A stretch of 64,000 nt of DNA, from positions 146,463 to 210,462 of the forward strand of contig CAKVHW010000002.1 of NCBI GenBank assembly GCA_934754495.1, written 5' to 3'. The notes under the pieces are model-generated. The model saw nothing but the letters and a program-made list of their open reading frames with translations, did no database searches and had not been told where the DNA came from. Made by a program: the position numbers and the translations under genes. This stretch comes from an uncultured Clostridia bacterium. Its GTDB lineage: Bacteria > Bacillota > Clostridia > Christensenellales > UBA1242. Below are positions 46,101-55,636 of this stretch, piece after piece; the stretch's first letter is position 1, and every line of letters starts with the position of its first letter.

Positions 46101-49100
46101 TAGGCACTTGCAGAATCATCGTTTAGTTGTGTAGTAGTAATTAATTGATTAATTAGCACCGCATCGCTTAAAATTGCATCAGTATTAACAGCTACTACAT
46201 TACCATCACTGTCAACAAGTTTTTCAAAATCACTATTATAATTTAGATAGTATGTTTTGCCATTATACACATAGAAATAACCTGCAAAGTTAAACCCTGT
46301 GCGAGTAGGAATTGTGCTTAAATTAATTCCATCTGTCACAAGCAGATTATTAATATCGCTTGGCATATTGCTTACATTGTCGCCATTTGTATCAAACTTT
46401 ACAGTATACAAATTAGCCCATTTGCCAAACAAGTGCAAATTACCATTAGCTAAACTAAATGTGTAATTTAATGTGCCAATATTTGATAGTTTTGACATAT
46501 CAACACTGCCATTTTCTTGGTCTAACTCGTAATTGCCATTGTAATATTTCCAATTGACAAACTTGTATGATTTGCCATTTATCACAACAACATTTTTAGG
46601 TTGTTCGAAACTTGAATCTGATAGGCTTATAGATGAATTAAATTCAAATTTACTATTAGGATTAATTAAACTTCCGCTTAGTTCACTGCCGTTAAATTCA
46701 CTCATGTCAGGTTTATGGAACACAACTTTCATCACTTTAAACTTAACCGCAACAGTTATCATTTGGTCGGTGCCATTGTTTCCGCCAGCATACAACGAAA
46801 GTGTGTTGTTTGTTATGTCAAACGAAACACCAGAAAGTGTACCAACATCTACACCATTAACATAGATTTTGTCAATCTCGAAATAATCTTGGTTTGGCAC
46901 AATGCCAACTTTAATTGTTTTCCTAAACGCTGAATTAATTATTGTTGTTTCAGTAAATGTAATGTTTGAAGTATTGCCACCCACAACATAATCAGCAAAA
47001 TTTTCACCACTATCTTTTAGCGATGCATACAACGTGTTTAAGGCATCACTACTTTGAGTGCTCTCTATTAGCATAATCTTGGTGTCGTAAGTCTTTCTTG
47101 CCACATCACAAATTACATTAACATCGTAAATTGCATTTTTAATTGAATACTTATTGCCGTTTTCAATTGCTTCTATGGTTATTTCAATTCCGCACGAATT
47201 AGCAAATTCAGTAAGATTAGCAAAGTTACTGCTATCAATATTATTGTAAATAATTTTCACGTTGGTTACATTAAATCCGCTTTCACTTACAACTGCAAAG
47301 GCAAATGTACTGCCAGTGCCAACACTTGTTAATGTGTAAGCGGTATTAATATTTCCATAAGTAAATGTCCTATCAGCACCAATTCCGTCATACAACTTAA
47401 CGGTCAACATTGCTGTTGTATTAAGTTGTCCGTCACTATCGGCTACCGCATTAAATGTTGTGTTAAGGTTTAGTTTTCCCGCCTTAACAACCCCATTAAT
47501 TGTAACATTTTGAGAAACAACCAAAGTAGTAATTGTTGTAGTTTCACTAACCCATTTATCAAACACATAAGAGCCCACAGGCAATAATGTGATAGTTGTG
47601 TTTTTAACACTGCTACTGCTTATTTCCCCGTTTTCAGTAAACGAATACTCGCCCACTTTCATTTGAAGTGTATTAGCATTTGCTGTAATTGTACTTCCAT
47701 AAGGAACTCTATAAGTCTTAGACACATTACCGTCAATCAAAGATTTTCCGCTTTCGCCCATTACGGTAACATTGTAAGACATTGTGCGGTATGTTGCTTT
47801 TAGTACAACAACCACATTTTGTTGTGTCACGAATGTTGTTACTCCAACAACCACATCACTATTTAATGTTGTGGCAGATGTAACAAACTTACGGAATGTG
47901 GCACCACTTGAAGTGTTTCCACTAAACACCTTGTATCCACCAAACACCATGTTGGCTTTGCTTTCGGCGGTTGGGAACGGAATAGCAATTGTATCACCAA
48001 TTGTACTTACCGCTACAAGTTCTTTTCCGCTTTCGTCAACAATAGTATAAGTACGATTTAAAAGTGTAATTTCAAATACTGGTTTTAAACTAACCTTAAC
48101 ATCTTCAATTGTGTGAGTGTTAACAGCGGTGTCATTATTTGTACCAGTAAGTGTAATGGTTTTTACATAATATAGCACACTATTTACTTCAACAACCACC
48201 TTAACCTTGGTATCGGCTTTCAGTGTTTTTGTTGTTGTAAATGTGCCGTTTTTAATATTATCAATATCAAAACTTTCTAGCAATGTCCACTTAAAGTTGT
48301 CATCATAATATATGCTAATTGTTCCGCTAAACTTGTTAGCACTGTAATCGCTAACCATAGCAGAATTTAACTTAAATGTTAGTTTTACATTTTCATTTGG
48401 TCTAACAACCAAATATATTCTTTCCGAATTATTTACTCTAAAGTTAATCGTAACAACATTATCTGAAATATTGATTGTTCCGTTAAATGTTGTGGTAATA
48501 TCGGTCATCGAACCATTAAGCACAATGCCGGCAAATTCGTAGCCGTCTTGCAAAGTCATAGCCACCGACACAAGTGTGCCCGCCTTAACAATGCTTGTGT
48601 ATTCGTATGTTTTTTCTTCACCAAAGTAAGCCATTAATGTGTCATACACTGCATTGAATTGCGTGTTGGCAATTCCAACCGATGCACTAACATCGTTTGC
48701 CGTAGGCATACTAGCCGTAATTGTAAGCGCACTGCCAATTGTAATATTAGTACCTGTTTTTACATTTTCAGGGTAATAATACCAACCATCGTTAAGCACA
48801 TAAGATTCGTACCCTTCGGTAAGGTGTCTTGAAATGGTAACAACCGCTTTTACATCGTTGTAATTTTCGGTTACCATTTTACCATCTGCCACCATACAAC
48901 CTACAAAACTAAGTTGGGTATCACTAGCAATAATACTAGAATTTTTAACAAGGTAGAACTCATAATTTCCGTTTGCGTTAATGGTGTAATATGTTCTGCC
49001 ATCACCTGCTGAAATAGTGTAAGTAATTGCTTCGTACACATTAGCAAGTGTAAGTTTTTCAAATGTGTAGTTAAATATTGGAACTAATCCATATGTGTAA

Positions 49101-52100
49101 TTTGAAGAAGGGTAACCTAAGTCAATTAATGTTTGGATTGTAATTTCTTCGTTAAACTTAAATACTCGCCTATCACTTCCGTTCATTACAAATTCATTAG
49201 AACCAATTGACCTAATGTACCAGCCTAGTAAAGTAAGACCTACTCTATCATAGTTAGCATCTTCTTCGTTTGGAATTACAATTTTAGTATTAGGTGTAAG
49301 TTTTTTAAACAACAAACTTTCGTCAATTCTACGTTCTGGGTCGTCCATTTGCAATGTGTAATATGGCATAGCAAGTGCAAGTAAAGTCACTGGTTTTACA
49401 ATTGACTCACCATTATACTCGCTACCATCAAGTTGCCAATTACCAAGGTAGTAATTTTCACCCAAAACATAATCAATATTAGGAGCACTTGTGCCCATAA
49501 CAATGAAGTCGGTTTTTACAATATTATCAATAACATCTACTGCATAATTTACCTTAACCCCAATTACTGGGTAAGCATACAAGGTGTATGTGCCTAGCAT
49601 CATGCTTTCGTCAATAGTAAAGTCGCTTGCAAGCACACTTGCTTCAACATTAGGATTATACACATAATCACTAACACCATTTACTACATAACCAAGTGTT
49701 TTATAATCGCCGTCAATAAAGTAAGTACTTAAGTCAATGTAATCACCAACCACACAACCGCTTATAACAACCATACTTGACATATCAAATGTAAATTTGT
49801 TGGTTGTTTCGTCATATGAAATTGATTTAAATACATTAACATTAATTAGGTCTACCACCACTGCTTCAAGCGTAGCCGAACTATTAACAGTAAGTGTACT
49901 TAGCCAGTTGTGATAATTATAACCATGGTCGCCAGCACCTAAATGTGAATAGTAATTGCCATTTAGTGACCAGCCAATTATTGCCTTACCTGTTAGCCCA
50001 GTATTATATGCTTTAAGTGCATTTACTAGGGCTGATTCATTAAGATTAAACTTATCACCACTTAGGTAATCATCTGTACGATAAATTTCTGTTGACTCGT
50101 TTGCAAATACAAGCGATATAACCATTTTATAAACTGGTGTGAATGTATGGTTTTTATTAAACACAACACTTACTGTGCCAGTATAAATTTTACCATTTTC
50201 ATCTTTCCATGTACCATCAAACTTGTAAGTCACACCACCAACTTCATAGTAATTTGCTGTTGTTGGGAAACTAAACACGAAACTATTTGTTTCATTAAAC
50301 TCGTAAGATTTTTCTGTTGTGCTAAGTGATGTAGGATTTTCTGCAACACCATAATATGTTGTGGCATTTCCGCTATTGTCATATGACATAAACTTAGCAC
50401 TATAATATGATGTTTTCCAATAAGCATAAAGTTTTAAGTTGTAATCATCGGCAGAATCCATTGTGATTGTGCCTTCACGCAAATACACTGTCAATCCATT
50501 TCTAGAGTTTATCATAAGGCTTGTAATTAGCACAGGATTAACAGGATCCAACGACCAACCTAGGAATTCGCTTCCAGTCTTTTCTGATAGTTTTGTATCA
50601 GCAAAGTTTGCTGGAATAAACTCAAAATTAGTAACAATATGTTCGTCAAGTGTAGTGTTGTCGCCTAAATTATTGTAATAATAAATTGTGTAATATTTTT
50701 CCCAAATAGCATAGAAATTAACATCATCGGTTGTGTTTACAACAAAACTTGCATTAGGTTCATATTCTGCAACTGTAGCATTAGGTGTTGTTGCCCAACC
50801 AATTAATTTATATCCTTCAAGACCTGTATCACCAAGCAAATTAAAGTTTTCAAAACAATTGTGGGTTTCTCTTAAGTAAATTGTTGTGCCGTCATTGTTG
50901 TGGTAAGTAATTACTGCTTTTGCAACGTCCCAAACTGGGTACAATCTTACAAACTGAGCATTGTAGGTAATAATTTCGCCGTTTCTAAATTCAACATTTT
51001 GTGAAATAAGGCTTGTAGACCAACCTAAGAATGTGTAGCCATCTTTACTTGGAACAATGTCGGCTTGTGTTAAACTTAAATCGCTTGTACCAATTATATA
51101 TTCCGATCCTTCCAAAATATTAACTGCTGTACGGGCAGAACTTGCCTGACGGTCGGAATAATATTCTATTGTGCTAAACTTTCTTAAATCCATATAGATT
51201 TTAAAATTATAGTTTTCTGCAAGTGCCATAAGCACTGCATTGTTTGCAAAGTCAAAAGCACTACCCATTGCAATTGCAAACGATGAATCACCACTTTCAA
51301 ATGCACTCTTAGTTAAATATAGTCCCACACAGTCATAACTTGTAAGTTGGTAATTACCATGAATAAAGTTAACAAGTGTAGCCTTATCGTGCAGGTTGAG
51401 TGGAGTATTATAGTCCGCTGTAATACTTTGTGTTGCACTTGCAAGTACACTGTATTTGTTAGACATTCTGTAATAATAATTAATAACGTATGTTTGGGCT
51501 TCAAATACTGGTTTTAACACCATACTTGTATCCATTTGAATGTAAGTTGACGATAGATATGCGTCATACTGTTTTCCAAATTGGTCTTCCCATTTTCCTG
51601 TAAACACACCATAACCATTATCACGTGTTACTTGTTCTTTAGTAAGTTTGCTAATGTTGCCAATATTTTTAAAGTACAACTTATCACCCTTACCTACTAT
51701 TAGTTCGTCTGGCAAACCGCCAACCGAAATAGTAACACCAGTAAGGTCAAATGCTAGTTTTACTGCTTCACTCCATTTAGCATCTATGTTAAGGGTATAC
51801 TTTTTAACACCACCCTCTACTCTTTCAATTATGTAGTCGCCAATATTAGCAATTGTAAGTGGTAGTGAATCATTTTCTTTATACACCTTATCACCTACTT
51901 GCCAACCAGCAAGCAAGCAATCGGTTTTTATAGGCTTCACTGCAAAATCACCAGTAACAATTGTGTGACCATAACCTACATATGTGTTAACCTTTACTTG
52001 TTCCAGTTTATCTGGATTAGATGAATTTTCACTATAGTAGTTGTACACAAGTGTTAGTTCGGCAGATGTATATGTAGGGTAAATATCGTATGGACAAGTA

Positions 52101-55100
52101 ATTCTTAAACCTTCCAAAGTAGATAAGCTTTGACTACTTCCCCCACCAGCAACTGTCCAGTAGTTAAAGTTGTAACCAACAAAATTTAATGTGCTTAATT
52201 GATTATTAACTTCGTCCATAACACTATCAAGTGTGTCATAATAATCAATAGTATAATTGCTAACTTTTACTGTTTTGTTAGTAGCAGGATTGTTGTAAAT
52301 AAACCTTACACTAAACGACTGAATAATTGCATGCAACGACAACACAATGTCGCTTTTTACAAGCAAGTTGCTTGTTTTTAAATCTACAATATATTCAGGT
52401 CTAATTGTTCCGTCACTTGCCTTATCACCACTAACTTTCCAGCCAGCATATTCATAGCCAGATTTGTATGTAGGCATTGTAATTCGACTTAGTAGCGACC
52501 TAGCGCTTGTGCCATAACCAATGTCGTCAACTATCTGTTCGTCAACTTTATTAATTCCCACCCCATCAAATTTAAATGTAACAGTGAATTTTAGTATATT
52601 AAAAATAGGGTAAATATTAATAAATGTTTGGTTTGACGTAGGATAATCAATAAACAAATGGTTTTCGTCATTTAACACCGATACAGCATAACCAGTGCCA
52701 CTCTTTACAAGTTCTACATTACTACTATTAGCCCAACCTGCAAGACCATAACCAACAACAGCACTTGTATTAAGGGTAATTGTTTTTTCTGTTCCGTCAG
52801 CCAAAACATAACTAACAATATTGCCACTAAATAGCACTTCGTCAGTCACATTCTTTAAGCCATCGGTAAATTTTTCTTTAGAAATGTAAATTACACCAGC
52901 ACTATAGTTTACACTACTTGACATTGCAAGTTGGTTAATGTTAAGTGAAAACACAACCGGTTTCCACACAGCATATAATGTTTTGTCGCTTGAGAAAACT
53001 GGATATTTTTGACCAGCATTATATATTGCGTTATCTCTTATAAACTCATTGTAATTAATTCCTAGTTCTTCACGATTTTTTTCGCTCCAACCTACAAATT
53101 CATAGAATGGACGTTTTGCGTAAGACTTTGGTAAGTCTGGCATTGTCATATACAAGTCGCCAGCACCTAGCATTGTAAGTTCGTCTTCATTGTGTCCATT
53201 TAGCCACTCAACATCATCTGCCCCAGCCTTAAACGAAACAACAATATTTTCCATCCACACCGCTTCAAATGTAAGTAGTCGTGCAGGGATTTTTAAGTAA
53301 ATATACGACCTATCGTTTACGTCATTATATATAGTATAATATGTATCGGTATCTAGCAAAACCTTGCCAACAATATACACTTCTGTTGAGATGTTTCGCA
53401 TTTGGTCAGTATAATTTGCTAGGTTGTACACAAATTCTGGACGATTAGAATTAAATTCAATCTTAATAGTAGATTGTCCACTAATTTCGTAGCCATCTTT
53501 TAATTTCCAACCCCACAAAATATAATCCGTGCCATTATCTGTTTTGCTTACCTGATATTTTTCATTTTTAACCGTAGCCAAAGTATAACTTGATTTTGTA
53601 CGGTCGTAGTGGTGAACTATTTGGTTTCCACTCTCATCAAATAATGATGCTTTAATATTTGTTTCACTTGAGTAATTAATACCATCTGCATTTTCGCCCA
53701 TATCATAAGTGTAATAGTTGTCATTAGCAAGCCAAATAGTATACAAGTTTTTCTCGGCTGAATTTAAATAAATTCCCTGGTCATCTCTAATGTTGCCAAC
53801 CGTATAAGTGTAATTAGGAACATAAATATTAGTAAAACCGCTAATAAATGTTGTTGAGTTCATCCAGCCAATAAATGATTTATTAAATGGAATATTATAA
53901 GTTCTTTCAATTTTGTTAAGTCTAATTTGGTCATCGGTAAATTGAATATTGCCCTTACTACCTACCCCCATAACAAGGTCATTAAAACTAGGCAAACTAA
54001 TTGTGTTTTTACCAACATTAACCGTGCCAAGAAGTATTCTAGAACTATCGTCACCAATGTAGTAGTAGTTTATACGGTGATAACTCTTCCACTGTGCATA
54101 TAGTGTAATTTCACCGTCCAAAACTCTAAAATTGTCTTTATCAAAGTACAAGGTTGAGCCATATGCCATGTTGTATCCCGAACCGTCACGTTGGGTGTTC
54201 CACGAAAGAATTGTGTATAATGGAAGCCCTGTTGGGTCGTTGGTGCGGTAAACCACATCTTTAAAGTAGTTTTCGTTATATAGCACACCAGACTCTAAGT
54301 CATCGCCAAATATCTTCCAGCCTTGAGATGCAACATTTCTTTTTAATGTTGTGCCATCATCAGAATAAATAAGCGAATTAAAACTATGATTTAAAATAGC
54401 AGTCATTCCACTTGTGTCAATATAGTTGTTACCATGCGGAATATTTAAGTCAAATTTTATTGTGTATTCTTGCAATGTCCACTTAGCAAACAAAGTAACA
54501 TATGAGTTTTTCTCATCAGTAGAAGAATATGCTTTAATTGTATCACGTTGGGCAGGAGTAAGAATGCTTGTATCAAAATACAACTCATCGTCTAAGATGT
54601 TTATGTCACGATCACGAGCCATTGTAAGATAACCATTCTTAATGTACAATTGGCTTGTTTTTAGTGGAACAATAAAATTAGGATCTAAAAACCAACCTGC
54701 AAATTTAAAGTTGCCGTAAGCATCTACTGGTGCTGGGATTGTGTCAACTCTCTGGTTAAACTCAGTCCTTAAATCCATGTAGGTTTCAAATCTGCCATTA
54801 TATGTAAGGCCACCGCTAGCACTATCAATACGTGGTCTAATCTGACTAATCTTATCACCAGTAAAATCTAGGTCAAGAGTCTTATATCTAAGTTCTACTT
54901 GAATAGGTTTCCACACCGCATAGAATGTAAGGTTTTGAGCACGCATCGCAATAGAATCGGTGTAAGTTGTAGTTGCACTAGTAGACAACCCCCACCCTTC
55001 AAATGTATAACCATATTTATTGGTTCTTTTGTACTCATCAATACTTATTTCGGTGTCATCATTTAGTTTTACAATATCGTTGTGTTTTGGAAAATATATA

Positions 55101-55564
55101 CGGTCTTCAATTGTGTAGGCTTGTGTATAGTCAATGTTTTGGTTGGCATTATACACAATTTTTTTGTTGTCATCTAATACGATTTCAACATTATATTCAA
55201 CTAGGTCAAACCTACCATATATTTGCATGTGTTCAGTAAGTTGGGCATTATAATCAAATGGAAACTTATAATCAATGTCTTTATACCAACCCACAAAAGT
55301 ATAACCTTCCATATATGGAGCTGGAAGTGTAGGCAAAGTTCTGCCCTTTTTAACATCAATTACTTCATACTCGGTTACGCTTTTTATTTCGCCGGTTTTG
55401 TATCTATTAACCGCAGTTAAAACAAGCCTAACCCTACTATAATAGTTTAGATACACTAGAATTCCAATCAAGCAAAAAACAACCGCTATACTTACAAGCA
55501 GAATGTTTAAAAGGAGCCTATTTCTTTTGCTCAATTTTGCATTTTTTACTTTTCCAGATTTCAT
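43106..55564 (-). CDS. Giant N-anchored surface protein with InlB/Listeria-Bacteroides-type repeats
   Basis: The 4152-residue protein starts with a basic tail (MKSGKVKNAKLSKRNR) and one membrane span (LLLNILLVSIAVVFCLIGIL), with the rest outside the cell. From residue about 80 to 2170 there are at least 15 units of the type GYTFxGW...(L)YAxW, e.g. GYTFVGWYKD, GYTFEGWGLS, KFAGWFLDPN, YEFVGWSEKN, GYTFLGWSTS, GYKLIGWATT. These are InlB B-repeats (Listeria-Bacteroides repeat), a beta-grasp-like surface domain. Later parts are beta-rich with sparse repeats (GFNFAGYFYV near 3090). The last residues (LDIQVVWKEIE) are the end of such a unit. There is no LPxTG sorting signal and no C-terminal span, so the N-terminal span is the only anchor. 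It has its own promoter, and AAAAGGG precedes the ATG. Adhesion or matrix binding is inference. Confidence 0.9.
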   Translation of the reverse strand: MKSGKVKNAKLSKRNRLLLNILLVSIAVVFCLIGILVYLNYYSRVRLVLTAVNRYKTGEIKSVTEYEVIDVKKGRTLPTLPAPYMEGYTFVGWYKDIDYKFPFDYNAQLTEHMQIYGRFDLVEYNVEIVLDDNKKIVYNANQNIDYTQAYTIEDRIYFPKHNDIVKLNDDTEISIDEYKRTNKYGYTFEGWGLSTSATTTYTDSIAMRAQNLTFYAVWKPIQVELRYKTLDLDFTGDKISQIRPRIDSASGGLTYNGRFETYMDLRTEFNQRVDTIPAPVDAYGNFKFAGWFLDPNFIVPLKTSQLYIKNGYLTMARDRDINILDDELYFDTSILTPAQRDTIKAYSSTDEKNSYVTLFAKWTLQEYTIKFDLNIPHGNNYIDTSGMTAILNHSFNSLIYSDDGTTLKRNVASQGWKIFGDDLESGVLYNENYFKDVVYRTNDPTGLPLYTILSWNTQRDGSGYNMAYGSTLYFDKDNFRVLDGEITLYAQWKSYHRINYYYIGDDSSRILLGTVNVGKNTISLPSFNDLVMGVGSKGNIQFTDDQIRLNKIERTYNIPFNKSFIGWMNSTTFISGFTNIYVPNYTYTVGNIRDDQGIYLNSAEKNLYTIWLANDNYYTYDMGENADGINYSSETNIKASLFDESGNQIVHHYDRTKSSYTLATVKNEKYQVSKTDNGTDYILWGWKLKDGYEISGQSTIKIEFNSNRPEFVYNLANYTDQMRNISTEVYIVGKVLLDTDTYYTIYNDVNDRSYIYLKIPARLLTFEAVWMENIVVSFKAGADDVEWLNGHNEDELTMLGAGDLYMTMPDLPKSYAKRPFYEFVGWSEKNREELGINYNEFIRDNAIYNAGQKYPVFSSDKTLYAVWKPVVFSLNINQLAMSSSVNYSAGVIYISKEKFTDGLKNVTDEVLFSGNIVSYVLADGTEKTITLNTSAVVGYGLAGWANSSNVELVKSGTGYAVSVLNDENHLFIDYPTSNQTFINIYPIFNILKFTVTFKFDGVGINKVDEQIVDDIGYGTSARSLLSRITMPTYKSGYEYAGWKVSGDKASDGTIRPEYIVDLKTSNLLVKSDIVLSLHAIIQSFSVRFIYNNPATNKTVKVSNYTIDYYDTLDSVMDEVNNQLSTLNFVGYNFNYWTVAGGGSSQSLSTLEGLRITCPYDIYPTYTSAELTLVYNYYSENSSNPDKLEQVKVNTYVGYGHTIVTGDFAVKPIKTDCLLAGWQVGDKVYKENDSLPLTIANIGDYIIERVEGGVKKYTLNIDAKWSEAVKLAFDLTGVTISVGGLPDELIVGKGDKLYFKNIGNISKLTKEQVTRDNGYGVFTGKWEDQFGKQYDAYLSSTYIQMDTSMVLKPVFEAQTYVINYYYRMSNKYSVLASATQSITADYNTPLNLHDKATLVNFIHGNYQLTSYDCVGLYLTKSAFESGDSSFAIAMGSAFDFANNAVLMALAENYNFKIYMDLRKFSTIEYYSDRQASSARTAVNILEGSEYIIGTSDLSLTQADIVPSKDGYTFLGWSTSLISQNVEFRNGEIITYNAQFVRLYPVWDVAKAVITYHNNDGTTIYLRETHNCFENFNLLGDTGLEGYKLIGWATTPNATVAEYEPNASFVVNTTDDVNFYAIWEKYYTIYYYNNLGDNTTLDEHIVTNFEFIPANFADTKLSEKTGSEFLGWSLDPVNPVLITSLMINSRNGLTVYLREGTITMDSADDYNLKLYAYWKTSYYSAKFMSYDNSGNATTYYGVAENPTSLSTTEKSYEFNETNSFVFSFPTTANYYEVGGVTYKFDGTWKDENGKIYTGTVSVVFNKNHTFTPVYKMVISLVFANESTEIYRTDDYLSGDKFNLNESALVNALKAYNTGLTGKAIIGWSLNGNYYSHLGAGDHGYNYHNWLSTLTVNSSATLEAVVVDLINVNVFKSISYDETTNKFTFDMSSMVVISGCVVGDYIDLSTYFIDGDYKTLGYVVNGVSDYVYNPNVEASVLASDFTIDESMMLGTYTLYAYPVIGVKVNYAVDVIDNIVKTDFIVMGTSAPNIDYVLGENYYLGNWQLDGSEYNGESIVKPVTLLALAMPYYTLQMDDPERRIDESLLFKKLTPNTKIVIPNEEDANYDRVGLTLLGWYIRSIGSNEFVMNGSDRRVFKFNEEITIQTLIDLGYPSSNYTYGLVPIFNYTFEKLTLANVYEAITYTISAGDGRTYYTINANGNYEFYLVKNSSIIASDTQLSFVGCMVADGKMVTENYNDVKAVVTISRHLTEGYESYVLNDGWYYYPENVKTGTNITIGSALTITASMPTANDVSASVGIANTQFNAVYDTLMAYFGEEKTYEYTSIVKAGTLVSVAMTLQDGYEFAGIVLNGSMTDITTTFNGTINISDNVVTINFRVNNSERIYLVVRPNENVKLTFKLNSAMVSDYSANKFSGTISIYYDDNFKWTLLESFDIDNIKNGTFTTTKTLKADTKVKVVVEVNSVLYYVKTITLTGTNNDTAVNTHTIEDVKVSLKPVFEITLLNRTYTIVDESGKELVAVSTIGDTIAIPFPTAESKANMVFGGYKVFSGNTSSGATFRKFVTSATTLNSDVVVGVTTFVTQQNVVVVLKATYRTMSYNVTVMGESGKSLIDGNVSKTYRVPYGSTITANANTLQMKVGEYSFTENGEISSSSVKNTTITLLPVGSYVFDKWVSETTTITTLVVSQNVTINGVVKAGKLNLNTTFNAVADSDGQLNTTAMLTVKLYDGIGADRTFTYGNINTAYTLTSVGTGSTFAFAVVSESGFNVTNVKIIYNNIDSSNFANLTEFANSCGIEITIEAIENGNKYSIKNAIYDVNVICDVARKTYDTKIMLIESTQSSDALNTLYASLKDSGENFADYVVGGNTSNITFTETTIINSAFRKTIKVGIVPNQDYFEIDKIYVNGVDVGTLSGVSFDITNNTLSLYAGGNNGTDQMITVAVKFKVMKVVFHKPDMSEFNGSELSGSLINPNSKFEFNSSISLSDSSFEQPKNVVVINGKSYKFVNWKYYNGNYELDQENGSVDMSKLSNIGTLNYTFSLANGNLHLFGKWANLYTVKFDTNGDNVSNMPSDINNLLVTDGINLSTIPTRTGFNFAGYFYVYNGKTYYLNYNSDFEKLVDSDGNVVAVNTDAILSDAVLINQLITTTQLNDDSASAYTLTLQAKWVAKQLSITLNYDPNMCDISQEVYQNVSYVAGNITFNYLDNLVVYSSTLDGKTTTNIMVYDYLSNLKGRIIITPKTNDNYELKEVKLNGKTISSASITAETNIIDVVCWGSFVEHNLDIEWDKLYSDAIKNTHYGSLGGQYGGSTYKYALKVSYTVYDITTKLETSENVFTLDMIRSDSSVYDIINESKVVNIYDNFDISKLAIKLRKGYGLKVVFDLINTPYFNENTKTYTYVNENLSESTGAVKFNLESKNVVITSSFVNSDVTDFGNVEVIYYTPNTANGVVADYTMQTINVSVSSDSSKTISVVTDSEITFNYSSNDYVLKNVNSNIVVDNSATIVSGFDNGQESYALKFDYKYIDYSFKIANVDYAKAYFRTTDSNKLKAFYKLVTYGFNSLDSATLSVLASDVSNVDNMSNILKTSTEYYTVGELIGTYRYSINENYVYLYSNGNSLANDLKNIWFEEWLLESTFGTGASEDNIAVSGLTSAVTINAGYSSAVWLTYKLEGDETGERAGINFLNNAGLTYYYNVINATTNNYEVDGNRYFSKIVLRVKDNTYLPHFELSYTTDYYVKENSTPKITGKIISTSNNGSANYYTDGLLEVELVSKIAVKELTLNVTTNVPAVGGGTVAGGSVKVTFATTYAQVLTELKLQLNYYLDDINISNYYSILGFYVENEKIDNDLTFEKYFDLIGEAYTNGNTIDVVVRYLENVKKSITINSTKSVNGVNAGDLGVSKTIYVVANTAITGTYSGNSDYVNNGFTGVEIGSYRKTTVIKNTTLYFGAKTNNLKLVFDEVSSTYSLVVMTTTLNTMFSDFKASEYTKNFSGLRFVYYSTNANDDGCKVDASGLYYVKALKTNSANTSVMGGSIVRQEYTSVLNDTIVVGDNVVLYAVYVPEISVTVSSENYTDLVGNKQVSYTRIEGAQESISSFVTNYYNVLISDGIDISNLEADYVLINGTKYNLFNDKGGYNYITVSGENLDIQVVWKEIE
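49060..55330 (-). repeat. Array of InlB B-type repeats in the giant protein
   Basis: Divergent units of about 60-130 residues, each with a (Y/F)xFxGW core and a downstream (L/F)YAxW core. They are degenerate at the DNA level, so this is an old array rather than a recent tandem expansion. A further isolated unit lies near 46080-46330. Confidence 0.8.
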
Positions 55565-55591
55565 TTGTAGCTACCCTTTTTTATATATATT

Positions 55592-55620
55592 ATTATAATA
55601 TATATAAACGAAACCGACAA
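55592..55620 (-). promoter_or_regulatory. Promoter of the giant repeat-protein gene
   Basis: TTGTCG (55620-55615), 17-base spacer, TATAAT (55597-55592). It lies between the end of gerC and the giant gene, so the giant gene need not depend on the spore operon. Confidence 0.5.
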
Positions 55621-55636
55621 ACAAAATTGTTATGTT

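Noticed and set aside
49060..55330. CRISPR-like or satellite repeat DNA in the giant gene
   Set aside because: The repeats are protein-level, divergent in DNA and of unequal length, so they are coding modules.
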